Of a stretch of DNA of 59,256 bases, positions 26,544 to 35,809 are shown piece after piece; positions within the stretch are counted from its first letter, which is position 1; each line of letters opens with the position of its first letter. The translations under genes were made by a program, and so were the position numbers. Where the stretch lies: the NCBI GenBank assembly GCA_029260075.1, contig JAJDDY010000051.1, positions 1-59,256 of the forward strand, written 5' to 3'. The notes below the pieces were generated by a model. The model had not been told where the DNA came from. It saw only the letters and a list, made by a program, of their open reading frames with translations, and did not search any database. The DNA is from Phycisphaerae bacterium. Its GTDB lineage: Bacteria > Planctomycetota > Phycisphaerae > UBA1845.

Positions 26544-26623
26544 GATTCCGGGTTCGAGGAAGGGATCACCCATCGGCAGCGCGAGACAGAATTCACACAC
26601 TTACGCCGCCGAGTCGTGTCCCC
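26544..26623 (+). repeat. Imperfect direct repeat, copy 1
   Basis: It runs through GAGGAAGGGATCACCCATCG and GCGAGACAGAATTCAC. By eye, roughly three quarters of bases match the copy at 26727. Confidence 0.5.
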
Positions 26624-26641
26624 CACGGCTGAAGTCGTGGG
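26622..26641. repeat. 8-bp hairpin with TGAA loop
   Basis: CCCACGGC, loop TGAA, GTCGTGGG, with one G-T wobble. CCACGGCTGAAG-type palindromes are a common short repeat in planctomycetes. It is not followed by a T run. Confidence 0.55.
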
Positions 26642-26726
26642 CCACCCAATCATCTTGTAAGGGCGGATCGCATCAAACCGACAATCCCTGAAGCCCTGGG
26701 CCACCGAGTTGGAAACGGACTTCGAG

Positions 26727-26802
26727 AATTCCCGGCGAGGAAGCGACTACTCATCGACAGTGCGAGAAAGGATTCACGCACAAGCGGCATCTGTCCCGAC
26801 GG
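26727..26802 (+). repeat. Imperfect direct repeat, copy 2
   Basis: It runs through GAGGAAGCGACTACTCATCG and GCGAGAAAGGATTCAC, matching copy 1 at 26544. Intervening bases are unrelated. Confidence 0.5.
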
Positions 26803-27001
26803 GGTTGAATAGATGGTCGTCGACCGAGTTTGGTGTCCGCCGTATCAGCCATAGGATCGTCGTTCGTTGTCGCAAACGCCGGTATCAGCCCTGCGCGCCC
26901 GGCCGACCGAAAGGTCCATTGCGGTCAAGCAATGGGCGATGTTCAGCCGACATTGAGGTACTGCGTCAGGAGGATGCGGCGTTTTGTGAAATGGGCTCAG
27001 G

Positions 27002-29386
27002 ATGAGCGCGAAGGCCGATTGGCAGGATCTTCAGCACCGCATGGCGGGCAAGTGGCAGGTGCCGCTCATGGCAGCGTCTGTCGTGATGCTTGGGTATGCC
27101 CTGGTCCGCCTCACGCCGCCTGCGTCTGAGCTTCCATGGAACGACGCCATCCGCCACCTCGCAAGCCGTGTGGAGCGCGGCGACCATCGCCTTGCGGTGG
27201 ATCTTGGTGAGAAGCTACTTCGCAGAGAAGACGTTAATCCGCGCGTCCAAGCACAAATCCATCTTCAATTGGCTCGCGCCCGATTTGATTGGGCTACGGA
27301 TCTGGGCCTGAAGCGCGCCGACACTGGCGCCCAGATCATCGATGACTACGAGCAAGCTGCGGCGATGGACGTGCCGCTGGTTCCGTATGACGACGAGCGG
27401 ATGGGCCATGCGCTCGAGTGGCAGGGAAAAATCGCTCAGGCCGTCGGGCACTATGATGATGCGCTCGCGGTGGGCGACGGCAAGGATCTCGACCTTCGCC
27501 GCCATGCGTTGAGTCTTACGTTGAAGCATCTGAGCCCGCCGCCGGAGCAAATGCGTGAGCTTCTCGATGCCTTCCTCGTGGAAATGGGTGACCGGCGATT
27601 GGATCTGCGCCTCTGGGCTATCGAGCGTCGGATTGATCTTCACGATATCACGAACACGCTGGACGAAGCCACCACACTGCTTACCCGTAATGCGGAAGTT
27701 TTTGACGGTACACCGCTTCAGAAGCAGGTCGAATTCCTGGAAGCTTGGCTTCTCTATCGCATGGGTCACTACGCCGAAGCGGAAGCCCACGCGCGTTCGA
27801 TCCGCAATAGCGTGGGCCATACCGACCCGGTCTACGCCATGACCGGATGGCTCTTGGGGCGTGTCGTCATGAGTGACGATGGTCCGGAGCGGCCGATTGA
27901 GGCGCTGTCGTTCTTCGAAGATGTGCTCAAGTACCACACCGGAACCCCTTACGCCGTGGCCTGCAGGGTGGGATCGGGCGAGGCGCTGGCGATGCTCGAG
28001 CGTTACGACGAATCGCTCGAAGCCTTCCGAGTGGCGGTTGAAGAGATGCCGTTGGTATCCGACAACCATGTGGTCAGCCGCGATGTCCTTCGCACGACGC
28101 TCTCCGTTCTGGCTGACGCTCAGCGTATGCAGAATCAACTCGGCGCCGCCGTCGAGTTCGCACGATTGGCCAGGCAACTCGTGGAACCGCGGGAGGTTGA
28201 GCAGGCGGCGCTTGTCCTCGAACAACTAGCAGGTCTGGAGGAGGGTTTCGCCCACGGTCTTGATCACGACGAAGCGCGGTCGCGCCCCGTAGTTGATCAT
28301 CCCGTGCCCGCACGCTCCGAGGCGGCGCGAACAGCGTTTGCCCAGGCTGCGGAGTCGTACATGAGCTTGGCGCACCTCGACGTGATCAATGAGCGTCGCT
28401 CGGCCAGCGCGATTTGGCGGGCGGCTGAGATGTTGGCGACCGCCGGCCTGCCGGAGCGTGCCATTGGGTTGTATCGTGCGTTCATCGTGGAGCGTCCGGA
28501 CCACTCGCTCGTTCCGCGCGCCATGCTTCGGGTTGGACAACTCCTTCAGATGTCGGGCGACCTCGCCGGCGCCGTCGAAGCGTATCAGGTGTGCTACCGT
28601 CGTTTCCCTCGTTCATTGGACGGTTCGCGTGCGCTCATTCCATTGGCACGCAGCTATATGGCGATGGGTCCAGACAGTGCGTCGCTCGTCGAGCGCACGC
28701 TTCGAATCGTGCTTGACGATTCGGACGTGTTCACGCCCCAAGCGCCGGAGTTCGCGGAAGCGCTGTTTTTGTTGGGCGAAGCCGTCTATCGGCGCGGCGA
28801 CTATGAGCAGGCCATCGCGACGCTGGAAGAGGCGCTCGGTCGATATCCTGACGATCCACGTCGGTGGCAGGCGACGTTCCTGCTGGCCGACGCGTATCGG
28901 CAAAGCGGGTTGGCTTTGAAGGGCGAAATCGTTCAGGCCAAGTTCGCTGAAGAAATCGTTCAGATGCGCCACGAATCGCAGCGTCGATTCGACGAAGCGC
29001 AGGGTCTCTATCATCGCATCATCGCGGAATACGAAGATCGTGGACCTCACGACCTGCAGGGGCGCGAAGGTATTTACCTCAAACATGCGTACCTCTACGA
29101 GGCTGACTGCTTTTTTGAGAATCAAAACTATCGGCGGGCGTTGGAACTCTACGAGCAGGCCGCCAGTTTGTACAAGGACAGTGCCAGCGCCTTGGCGGCG
29201 TACGTGCAAATGATCAACAGTCACGTGTTCCTCGGTCAACCGCAGGAGGCGCGTGTGGCGCTTGCTCGTGCGCGGGTGCTGGTGGACGCGATTCCTGACG
29301 CTGCGTTTGCGGCGTCGATTTCTCCTGAAACGCGTGCGGATTGGAAGCGATATTTCGATTGGCTTGGGAAGTCGGACCTTTTCTAA
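27002..29386 (+). CDS. Membrane-anchored TPR protein of unknown function
   Basis: This 794-residue protein has a short cytoplasmic N terminus, one membrane helix (about residues 18-38; WQVPLMAASVVMLGYALVRL), and then almost entirely helical tetratricopeptide-type repeats (for example PLVPYDDERMGHALEWQGKI, RYDESLEAFRVAVEEM, GDYEQAIATLEEALGRYPDD, NYRRALELYEQAASLYKDSA). It probably projects into the periplasm and scaffolds protein assembly. It lies directly upstream of the flagellar cluster, 92 bases before the flgN-like gene, so a flagellar or envelope assembly role is possible, but no motif ties it to motility. ATG 27002 is the only start near the helix; it has no good ribosome-binding site. 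Confidence 0.7.
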   Translation: MSAKADWQDLQHRMAGKWQVPLMAASVVMLGYALVRLTPPASELPWNDAIRHLASRVERGDHRLAVDLGEKLLRREDVNPRVQAQIHLQLARARFDWATDLGLKRADTGAQIIDDYEQAAAMDVPLVPYDDERMGHALEWQGKIAQAVGHYDDALAVGDGKDLDLRRHALSLTLKHLSPPPEQMRELLDAFLVEMGDRRLDLRLWAIERRIDLHDITNTLDEATTLLTRNAEVFDGTPLQKQVEFLEAWLLYRMGHYAEAEAHARSIRNSVGHTDPVYAMTGWLLGRVVMSDDGPERPIEALSFFEDVLKYHTGTPYAVACRVGSGEALAMLERYDESLEAFRVAVEEMPLVSDNHVVSRDVLRTTLSVLADAQRMQNQLGAAVEFARLARQLVEPREVEQAALVLEQLAGLEEGFAHGLDHDEARSRPVVDHPVPARSEAARTAFAQAAESYMSLAHLDVINERRSASAIWRAAEMLATAGLPERAIGLYRAFIVERPDHSLVPRAMLRVGQLLQMSGDLAGAVEAYQVCYRRFPRSLDGSRALIPLARSYMAMGPDSASLVERTLRIVLDDSDVFTPQAPEFAEALFLLGEAVYRRGDYEQAIATLEEALGRYPDDPRRWQATFLLADAYRQSGLALKGEIVQAKFAEEIVQMRHESQRRFDEAQGLYHRIIAEYEDRGPHDLQGREGIYLKHAYLYEADCFFENQNYRRALELYEQAASLYKDSASALAAYVQMINSHVFLGQPQEARVALARARVLVDAIPDAAFAASISPETRADWKRYFDWLGKSDLF

Positions 29387-29478
29387 CGGGGCGCGATAGG
29401 CAGACGCTTGGCGGCACGCATGCCGTGCTTGCGATGTGAGCGACCCATGGTTTTGCTACGCGGGAATGAGTCTTGAAC

Positions 29479-29961
29479 ATGACGGAATCAAACATGAACC
29501 AAGCCGAACGTGCCCGAGGGCAGTCCGAGCCAATGAAGTTGCTTCGTATGCAGGCACGGCTGTACGGCCGATTGGAGGAACTGGCCGATCGACAAGCGTC
29601 GCTCGTTAGTGACGAGGACTTGAATCCGCTTATGGCCCTCTTGTCCGAGCGGCAGCACATCTCGGATGAGCTGACTGGCGTCGGGGCGAAGCTCGCGCCG
29701 GTGCGGCAGGATTGGTCTCGCCGTCGGGCCGAGTTGGGTGCGGATGAACAGGTTGAGGCAGATCGGCTGATCATCGCAATTCGTGAGCGCTTGCAGCGCA
29801 TACTTCGCCGCGACGAGACCGACGCCCGCGTGCTCTCCGGGCGTAAGGAAGTTGTGGTTCGGGCGCTGCGTGAGATGCCTTCGCAGCAGCAGGCGATTTC
29901 GGCCTATCGAACGCAGGGCGAGACCACGCGTTCACTAGACGTGGTGGAACAAGAGTCATGA
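29479..29961 (+). CDS. flgN: FlgN-like flagellar export chaperone
   Basis: This 160-residue helical protein has the layout of FlgN chaperones, which hold hook-filament junction proteins FlgK and FlgL before secretion. Visible are a long charged helical N-terminal half (LLRMQARLYGRLEELADRQA), the LMALLSERQHISDEL helix, and a C-terminal part ending AISAYRTQGETT, where FlgN proteins bind their substrates. FlgN sequences are poorly conserved, so the call also rests on position: it overlaps the kinase gene by 4 bases (ATGA) at the head of the flagellar cluster. ATG 29479 is used; TTG 29473 and ATG 29494 are alternatives. Confidence 0.7.
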   Translation: MTESNMNQAERARGQSEPMKLLRMQARLYGRLEELADRQASLVSDEDLNPLMALLSERQHISDELTGVGAKLAPVRQDWSRRRAELGADEQVEADRLIIAIRERLQRILRRDETDARVLSGRKEVVVRALREMPSQQQAISAYRTQGETTRSLDVVEQES

Positions 29962-30896
29962 CACCGGCCACAGCCACCGCACCACCGACCGACGCTGACC
30001 TCGTTTCGATCATCGAAGCGTACACGGACGTCACCGGTAAGCTTAAAGAGTCGCACGACGCGCTCGCGGGTGAGGTTTGTCGACTGCGCGAGCAGCTTGA
30101 CGCCAAGAATATGGAACTCCAACGTCGCGACCGTCTATCGTCGCTCGGTTGCATGGCGGCAGGCGTCGCCCATGAAATTCGTAACCCGCTGGGTGGGATT
30201 CGCATTTACATTTCGCTGCTTGAGCGCGATCTGGTGGACCAACCCAAGCAGCGAGACTTGGCCCGCAAGAGTTTGGTCGGCATCGGCAATCTCGAAGGCA
30301 TTGTCTCGGATGTTCTGGCGTTTGCCGGTGACGTGACGCCCAACCTTGCACCCACGCGGCTTGGTTCCGTGCTCGAAGCGGCGGTAGGACAGGTTACGCC
30401 CAAGGCTGACGCGACGAATGTCGTGCTCGACGTTGCGGAGGAACTGGACCGACTGTCCGTCGTGGCTGATGCGGACCAATTGCAGCGGGCGTTCGTTAAT
30501 CTGCTGTTCAACGCCATCGACGCAGCCGGTCGGGACGGGCACGTGTGGATTCGCCGTCGCGCCAGCGCGACCAAGACGGAGACGTTGCTTCTGGTCGTTG
30601 AGGATGACGGACCGGGCGTGGACTTGGAAATGGTAAATCGTGTGTTTGATCCGTTCTTCACGACCAAAGGCACCGGTACCGGGCTCGGTTTGGCGATCGT
30701 TCATCGGGTCGTGGAGTCGCATGGTGGCACGGTGCGCGCCGAGGTCCGCGATGGCGGCGGGGCATCGTTTGTGCTGAACCTTCCGCTCGCGCCGACAACC
30801 GTTGGTTCGCCGCGCCGCGGTGCGGGGCAAGTCATCGGGCACGATTCGACGGGTCCGGGTTTGGATCGAGATCGTTTCGACGGAGATAAGAACTAG
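29958..30896 (+). CDS. Cytoplasmic sensor histidine kinase, FlrB/FleS-like
   Basis: This 312-residue soluble kinase has no membrane segment. A coiled-coil N terminus (about 25-60) leads to the H-box at His72 (GVAHEIRNPLGG), followed by the N-box LQRAFVNLLFNAIDAAG, the G1 box VVEDDGPGV, the FDPFFTTK F-box and the G2 box GTGTGLGLAIVHR. It is complete and likely active. It overlaps the flgN-like gene by 4 bases and is immediately followed by a sigma-54 response regulator. This pairing inside a flagellar cluster matches FlrB-FlrC (FleS-FleR), which control middle flagellar genes such as hook and basal body. The sensed signal is unknown. Confidence 0.85.
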   Translation: MTPATATAPPTDADLVSIIEAYTDVTGKLKESHDALAGEVCRLREQLDAKNMELQRRDRLSSLGCMAAGVAHEIRNPLGGIRIYISLLERDLVDQPKQRDLARKSLVGIGNLEGIVSDVLAFAGDVTPNLAPTRLGSVLEAAVGQVTPKADATNVVLDVAEELDRLSVVADADQLQRAFVNLLFNAIDAAGRDGHVWIRRRASATKTETLLLVVEDDGPGVDLEMVNRVFDPFFTTKGTGTGLGLAIVHRVVESHGGTVRAEVRDGGGASFVLNLPLAPTTVGSPRRGAGQVIGHDSTGPGLDRDRFDGDKN

Positions 30897-32282
30897 ATGG
30901 CCTATGTTTGTGTCGTGGACGACAAAGAAATCATTCGTGAGTCGCTCGCCGAGGTGCTTACCCGCGAAGACCATACCGTCGATACGTTCGCCGAGGCGAA
31001 ACGTGCGCTTGTTGAAATCAAGGACCGTGGCTACGACCTGGTCTTGACCGACTTGAAAATGCCCGGCATGGATGGCATGACCCTGACGCGCGAAGTTCGG
31101 GCGGCCGGATGTGACGCGCCGATCATCATGATGACCGCGTACGCCACGGTCTCGACGGCAGTCGACGCGATGAAGCTCGGCGTGTTCGACTACATCACGA
31201 AACCCTTCGAAGCCGACGCCGTCGCCATGCTTGTGGACCGGGCGCTCGAACATTCCATGCTGCGTTCGGAGAATGAGGCCCTACGTACGTCGGTGGAAGA
31301 TGTTCGAGGCCAACGCACCCTTGTTGGTCCGGGCAGCACCATGGGTGAATTGCGATCACAACTCGATCGCGTGGCCGCAAGCCATGCTACGGTCTTGATC
31401 TCAGGTGAGTCGGGTACGGGTAAGGAGTTGGTTGCTTCGTACATTCATGACGCATCGCCACGGCGCGATCGCCCGATGCTCTGCCTGAACTGCGCGGCGT
31501 TGTCAGCCAACCTGTTGGAAAGCGAGTTGTTTGGTCACGAGCGCGGGGCGTTCACCGGGGCGGATCGAACGCGCAAAGGGCGTTTCGAGTTGGCGTCCGG
31601 CGGGACGCTATTGCTCGACGAAGTGTCCGAGATGGCCTTGCCGCTCCAAGCCAAGCTGTTGCGTGTGCTTCAGGAAAACGAATTCGAGCGCGTGGGTAGT
31701 AGCGTGACCCGCCGAGCCGACGTACGCGTCATCGCCACGACCAATCGTGACGTACGCACGTGGGTGGCGCGGGGACAGTTTCGCGAAGATCTCTTTTATC
31801 GACTCAATGTGTTGCCCATTGCTGTTCCTCCGCTTCGCGCCCGAGCTGAGGACATTCCCGTGCTCGTGGATCACTTCGTTCGAGAGGCGTCAATCCAAGA
31901 CGGTCTCCCGGCTGTGGCCGTCGCGCCGGCGGCGATGGATTTGTTCATGGCGTACGAATGGCCTGGCAATGTTCGCGAGTTACAAAACATCTGCCGGCGG
32001 GCGGTGACGCTCTGCGGCGATGCGACGATAGCGTCCGCGTTGATCGAACCTTGGCTGAGACCGGTTTCGCCGGCGCTGGATGGCATGGGTCAGTTGCGCG
32101 AGGGGCGCATGTTGGAAGATATGGAGCGCCGACTGATCGAGCGCACACTCCAGCGATTCAGTGGCCATCGCGCCAAGACCGCCAGCGCGTTGGGCATGGG
32201 TGTTCGCACGCTTGGTCTGAAATTGAAAACGTGGCGGGACGAAGCGACCTCCGTTCAGGCGGCGACGGCGCCCGCAGCGTAG
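30897..32282 (+). CDS. Sigma-54-dependent response regulator, FlrC/FleR-like
   Basis: This 461-residue protein has a receiver domain (Asp52 in LVLTDLKMPGMDG; conserved Thr in MMTAYA and Lys in ITKPF), an AAA+ domain with Walker A GESGTGKE (170-177), the sigma-54 contact loop GAFTGA (217-222), Walker B LLLDEV and the FYRLNVLPI and WPGNVRELQN motifs, and a C-terminal Fis-type helix-turn-helix (RAKTASALGMGVRTLGLKLK). It should be phosphorylated by the adjacent kinase, with no bases between the two genes, and drive sigma-54 promoters of flagellar genes. It implies that rpoN exists elsewhere. The gap to flgB (188 bases) may hold one of its target promoters. Confidence 0.92.
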   Translation: MAYVCVVDDKEIIRESLAEVLTREDHTVDTFAEAKRALVEIKDRGYDLVLTDLKMPGMDGMTLTREVRAAGCDAPIIMMTAYATVSTAVDAMKLGVFDYITKPFEADAVAMLVDRALEHSMLRSENEALRTSVEDVRGQRTLVGPGSTMGELRSQLDRVAASHATVLISGESGTGKELVASYIHDASPRRDRPMLCLNCAALSANLLESELFGHERGAFTGADRTRKGRFELASGGTLLLDEVSEMALPLQAKLLRVLQENEFERVGSSVTRRADVRVIATTNRDVRTWVARGQFREDLFYRLNVLPIAVPPLRARAEDIPVLVDHFVREASIQDGLPAVAVAPAAMDLFMAYEWPGNVRELQNICRRAVTLCGDATIASALIEPWLRPVSPALDGMGQLREGRMLEDMERRLIERTLQRFSGHRAKTASALGMGVRTLGLKLKTWRDEATSVQAATAPAA

Positions 32283-32470
32283 CGACCGGCGTCGGCGTTT
32301 GGCGAGAGATTCGCGGTGCGCAAAAACGGCCGATCGGCAGAAGTTGCCGCTGCGTGAGATGGCGAAATCGGCTCCGCCAGTGTCGCGCGTGGCGGTTTTC
32401 GATGATGGAACGGATCGTGTACGCCCGGGCCAAGGCCGGGTGTCGCGGTGATTGACGGAAGGAGGCGGGT

Positions 32471-32908
32471 GTGCTGCTTAGCTCAATGACGGACCGGGGG
32501 TCGACGCCGGTCTTGATCAATACGCTCGTGTTCAACCAGAACCGGCTAAAGATGATCGCGGAGAACATCGCGAACATCCACACGCCCGGCTATCGCACCA
32601 AGCAGCTTGACACCGCGGCGTTTCAGGGAGCGCTGCGCGAAGCGCTTGACGTTCGCAAACGCAATCCGAAAGCGCCGTTCGTCGTGCGCTCGGGCAATGA
32701 GGTACGGACGGATCGGTTCGGATCGCTAAGTGTCACACCAAGCGACCGGCCGGTGGACAATATTTTGTACCATGACGGTACGAATCTCTCAATCGAACGG
32801 CAGATGGCTGATCTCGCCGAGACGGGGATGACGCACCGGTTGGCGGCCACGCTGCTTCGGCGCAACTTCGATTCTGTGCGCAAGGCGATTCGTGGGACTG
32901 TGGTTTAG
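32471..32908 (+). CDS. flgB: Flagellar basal-body proximal rod protein FlgB
   Basis: This 145-residue protein is secreted through the flagellar export apparatus to form part of the proximal rod. The conserved N-terminal heptad segment NRLKMIAENIANIHTPGYR is typical, as is the helical C terminus (LAATLLRRNFDSVRKAIRG). Length is as expected. The start is GTG 32471, supported by a strong AAGGAGG five bases upstream; ATG 32486 is less well placed. It opens the structural operon flgB-flgC-fliE-fliF-fliG. Confidence 0.9.
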   Translation: MLLSSMTDRGSTPVLINTLVFNQNRLKMIAENIANIHTPGYRTKQLDTAAFQGALREALDVRKRNPKAPFVVRSGNEVRTDRFGSLSVTPSDRPVDNILYHDGTNLSIERQMADLAETGMTHRLAATLLRRNFDSVRKAIRGTVV

Positions 32909-32920
32909 GAAGGGTGATTG

Positions 32921-33340
32921 ATGTACGGAGCTCTTGATGTCAGCACGTCGGCGTTGACCGCGTATCGGACAATGCTCGATGTTCACGCCGGCAACATTGC
33001 GATGAAGGACTCGACTCGAATCGTAGATGGCGAGGTCTATCCGTATCGCCGGCGTGTAGCGCTGATGGCGCCGGGCGATCCGTCACACGGCGATGGCGCA
33101 CCGGGTGTTCATATTGCCAAGATCGTTGAGGACCCGGCCCCGTTTGTGCTCCGTCCGGACCCCGACAACCCGAACGCGATCAAGAGCGGTCCGAACAAGG
33201 GCATGGTGCGCACGTCGGCCCTGAACTACCACACGGAAATGGTCAACGCCATGATGGCGGCGCGGGCGTACGAAGCGAATGTAACGGTGGCGGAGATGGT
33301 CAAGTCCATGGCCGCCAGCACGATGCGATTGATCGCGTAG
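32921..33340 (+). CDS. flgC: Flagellar basal-body rod protein FlgC
   Basis: This 139-residue proximal rod protein has an N terminus LDVSTSALTAYRTMLDVHAGNIA that replaces the usual ENIAN motif with AGNIAM, and a typical C terminus (YEANVTVAEMVKSMAASTMRLI). The middle YPYRRRVALM and GVHIAKIVEDPAPF match the family. ATG 32921 follows AGGG; it lies 12 bases after flgB. Confidence 0.92.
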   Translation: MYGALDVSTSALTAYRTMLDVHAGNIAMKDSTRIVDGEVYPYRRRVALMAPGDPSHGDGAPGVHIAKIVEDPAPFVLRPDPDNPNAIKSGPNKGMVRTSALNYHTEMVNAMMAARAYEANVTVAEMVKSMAASTMRLIA

Positions 33341-33451
33341 GGAAGGCGACAACGGAAAGCCCGCGCGGGCTGGCCGATTGAGGCGCCACCGAGAGCAAAC
33401 GTTATATGATCGCCCATGATGAACGGGCGATCCGGCAAGAGGATTCGTTGA

Positions 33452-33763
33452 ATGACCGATCCGATTCAGTTTCCGAGTATTCAAACGCCGAATCCGGCGA
33501 CGGCGGCTCGTGGTGTGTCGCAGGCTACGGAGGCGAAGACGGGCAAGGACTTCAAGTCGATGCTGCTGGACAGCCTCGACGAGGTCAACCGCCTTCAGAC
33601 CGAAGCCGACGCCGGCGTTCAGCGGTTGCTCACCGGCGAGGCGGACAACACGGCGGAAGTGCTTGCGGCTGCAAGCAAGGCTGGACTTGCGTTTGACTTG
33701 CTCATGCAGGTTCGTAACCGCTTGACGGAAGCCTATCAGGAAATCCAGCAGATGAGGGTCTAG
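33452..33763 (+). CDS. fliE: Flagellar hook-basal body complex protein FliE
   Basis: This 103-residue adaptor joins the MS-ring to the rod. It has the expected KDFKSMLLDSLDEVNRLQTE helix and the C-terminal SKAGLAFDLLMQVRNRLTEAY and YQEIQQM, a strong FliE signature. It lies between flgC and fliF as in many bacteria. A GAGG site precedes ATG 33452. Confidence 0.92.
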   Translation: MTDPIQFPSIQTPNPATAARGVSQATEAKTGKDFKSMLLDSLDEVNRLQTEADAGVQRLLTGEADNTAEVLAAASKAGLAFDLLMQVRNRLTEAYQEIQQMRV

Positions 33764-33856
33764 GCGCTGCTGTCGAGTTTGCGCCCCAACCGGTCGTGGG
33801 GGTGTTTGATGTTGACGGTGCTACGCATGGGCCGTCCTTTTTGATCATAGGAATCC

Positions 33857-35536
33857 ATGGACCGACTACGACAAATCTGGGCCGACATCGCGGCCCGCCT
33901 CGGTGTCATGACGCTGTCGCAGCGTCTGGCGATCGGGCTTTGCGCTGCCCTCGCCGGCGTGTGTCTGCTGTGGTTGATGCAATGGTCCGCCACACCGAGT
34001 CTCGTTCCGCTCGTCAATGGGAATATGAGTTACGACGAGTTGGCCTCCGTTGAGCAGGCGTTGCAAGCGAACGGTATCGATCCCGAGGTGCGCGGCATGC
34101 GGATTTTCGTGCCGACGGCGCAGCGACACAACGCCCTCCGAGTGGCGCATGCAGCCGACGCCCTTCCCGATGGAAGCCTCCTTGACATGGAGGACGCCGT
34201 GGGCGACACGAATCCGTTCGAGTCGCCCGACGCTCGGGCGTTCAAGCAGAACTACGCGATGGCGAACGAGCTTGCCAAGATCATCGAATCGTCACCGGCG
34301 GTGCGCAAGGCACGCGTGATGATCAATCCGAAATCGAAACGGCGTCTGGGTGGTCTCAGCGATGTGCCGACAGCGTCGGTCACGGTGACGCTTGGTTCGA
34401 GCCATGAAATGAGTCAGGCGATGGTGGAGGGGTTTGCCAAGCTCGTCGCCGGTGCCGTGGCCGGGCTCAAACCGTATGACGTGGCGGTCACAGATGCGCG
34501 CACCATGCGAGCCTACAGCTTGCCGCATCCGGACGACCTCGCCGGCTTCGACATCTTAACCATGACCAAGCGTCGCGAGGAGCACATTCGCGACAAGATT
34601 CTCGGCACGTTGCTCAACATTCCGGGCGTGCATGTCGCGGTGTCGGTGGATCTCGATACGAGCAAGCGCGTAACGACGAACTTGAAACACAACGAGCCGC
34701 AGCCCAAGACCGAGTCGACGGACAGCACCGAGCAATCCTCCGCGACCCAACCTTCGGAGCCGGGTGTACAGGCCAACCTCGGGCAGGCGATCACCGCCGG
34801 AAGCGCCGGAACGAGCAACACGTCGGAAAAGACGGAGACCGAGAATTTCCCCGCGATGCTGACGCAAAGCGAAACGATCGAGCAGATGCCCTTCGCGATC
34901 CGCACCGTGACCGCCAGTATCAAGATCCCGAGGAGTTTCGTGGTGGGCGTGTTTAACGCCCAAAACGGCACGCCGAACGCCGAGGCGAAGGACAATGACC
35001 CGGCGTTTGTGGAATTTCGCGACGCGGAGCTCTTGCGGATCAAGTCCGGTGTGGAGCGCGTGGTAATGACCAAGAACTCCGACGACGTGGTCGTCGATAT
35101 CTATCCGGATATGGAATGGACCGTCGAGGGTGGCGTGCTGAGTCACGCACCCGGCGCGACGGCTGGGGTGGCCGACGGTTCCAACGGTGACGACACGATG
35201 GCACTTCTGCGTACGTATGGACCGCAAGCGGGCTTGGCTGGTCTAGCGCTGGTCAGTTTGCTCATGATGACGCGCATGGCCGGAAAGTCGACGAAGTTGG
35301 CGGCGCAACGAACGGCTGGCGGAGGCTTGAGCGATGACATCGCCGGTGATGAAGTGCCGCTTACCGTAGGACCATCGTCGGTCGGTCAGGCCGGCCCGTC
35401 GGACAGCGTTCTGGCTGGTAGAGAAGTCGATCCGGAGACCTTGCGAACTCAGGAGCTTGGGTTGGAAGTTTCGAAGCTGGTCGACGCCGATCCAGCCGGG
35501 ACGGCGGAGTTGCTTCGCCGTTGGGTTGCGGAGTAA
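33857..35536 (+). CDS. fliF: Flagellar MS-ring protein FliF
   Basis: This 559-residue inner-membrane protein forms the MS-ring. It has a first membrane helix (about 20-42), ring-building domains with LASVEQALQANGIDPEV, FKQNYAMANELAKIIES, and ASVTVTLGSSHEMSQAMVEG, a Ser/Thr/Glu-rich variable region (about 285-330), a second helix near 455-478 (GLAGLALVSLLMMTRM), and a C-terminal cytoplasmic tail with ELGLEVSKLVDADP and AELLRRWV that binds FliG. All expected parts are present. It is followed by a repeat element before fliG. Confidence 0.93.
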   Translation: MDRLRQIWADIAARLGVMTLSQRLAIGLCAALAGVCLLWLMQWSATPSLVPLVNGNMSYDELASVEQALQANGIDPEVRGMRIFVPTAQRHNALRVAHAADALPDGSLLDMEDAVGDTNPFESPDARAFKQNYAMANELAKIIESSPAVRKARVMINPKSKRRLGGLSDVPTASVTVTLGSSHEMSQAMVEGFAKLVAGAVAGLKPYDVAVTDARTMRAYSLPHPDDLAGFDILTMTKRREEHIRDKILGTLLNIPGVHVAVSVDLDTSKRVTTNLKHNEPQPKTESTDSTEQSSATQPSEPGVQANLGQAITAGSAGTSNTSEKTETENFPAMLTQSETIEQMPFAIRTVTASIKIPRSFVVGVFNAQNGTPNAEAKDNDPAFVEFRDAELLRIKSGVERVVMTKNSDDVVVDIYPDMEWTVEGGVLSHAPGATAGVADGSNGDDTMALLRTYGPQAGLAGLALVSLLMMTRMAGKSTKLAAQRTAGGGLSDDIAGDEVPLTVGPSSVGQAGPSDSVLAGREVDPETLRTQELGLEVSKLVDADPAGTAELLRRWVAE

Positions 35537-35623
35537 CTCGGCGCCGAATTCTGAAGATGACTTGGGAACTTGGAACGGCGCATTGCCCACGATCGACCAC
35601 GTTGGTCGGACGTTTTCGCCTCC

Positions 35624-35748
35624 TACAAATTTCCAAGCAAGGGGCTTCCGTGCCGCGACCGTAAGGAAGCGGTCCAGTTGCGAGCCGAAGAACCGCTTCC
35701 TTACGGTCGCGGCTCGGGTCGCAATGGTGCTTGTCATACACGCTCGTA
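35624..35748. mobile_element. Family A inverted-repeat element between fliF and fliG
   Basis: The core arms GCCGCGACCGTAAGGAAGCG and CGCTTCCTTACGGTCGCGGC face each other and are almost perfectly complementary, giving a long hairpin in any fliF-fliG transcript. The right end is TTGTCATACACGCTCGTA; the left end TACAAATTTCCAAGC is worn. Confidence 0.72.
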
Positions 35749-35809
35749 GGTCCGAGGAGGTAGCCTCGCTGGAGGAAGCGATAGTGATATCGCAACGAAG
35801 TAATCGCTT

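Larger units (their letters stand above)
26196..27001. other. Divergent intergenic region with a duplicated segment
   Basis: These 800 bases separate pheA (minus) from the TPR gene (plus) and should hold both promoters; an AT-rich patch lies around 26510-26535. I see no gene. The region contains two related copies of an approximately 75-base sequence and one hairpin, listed separately. Confidence 0.5.

Noticed and set aside
30135-31253. Minus-strand frame of 372 codons opposite the kinase and regulator
   Set aside because: It is a shadow of two fully recognisable two-component genes.
32298-32315. Possible sigma-54 promoter before flgB (TTGGCGAGAGATTCGC)
   Set aside because: The GG and GC are spaced correctly, but only a few other consensus positions match; too weak to annotate.
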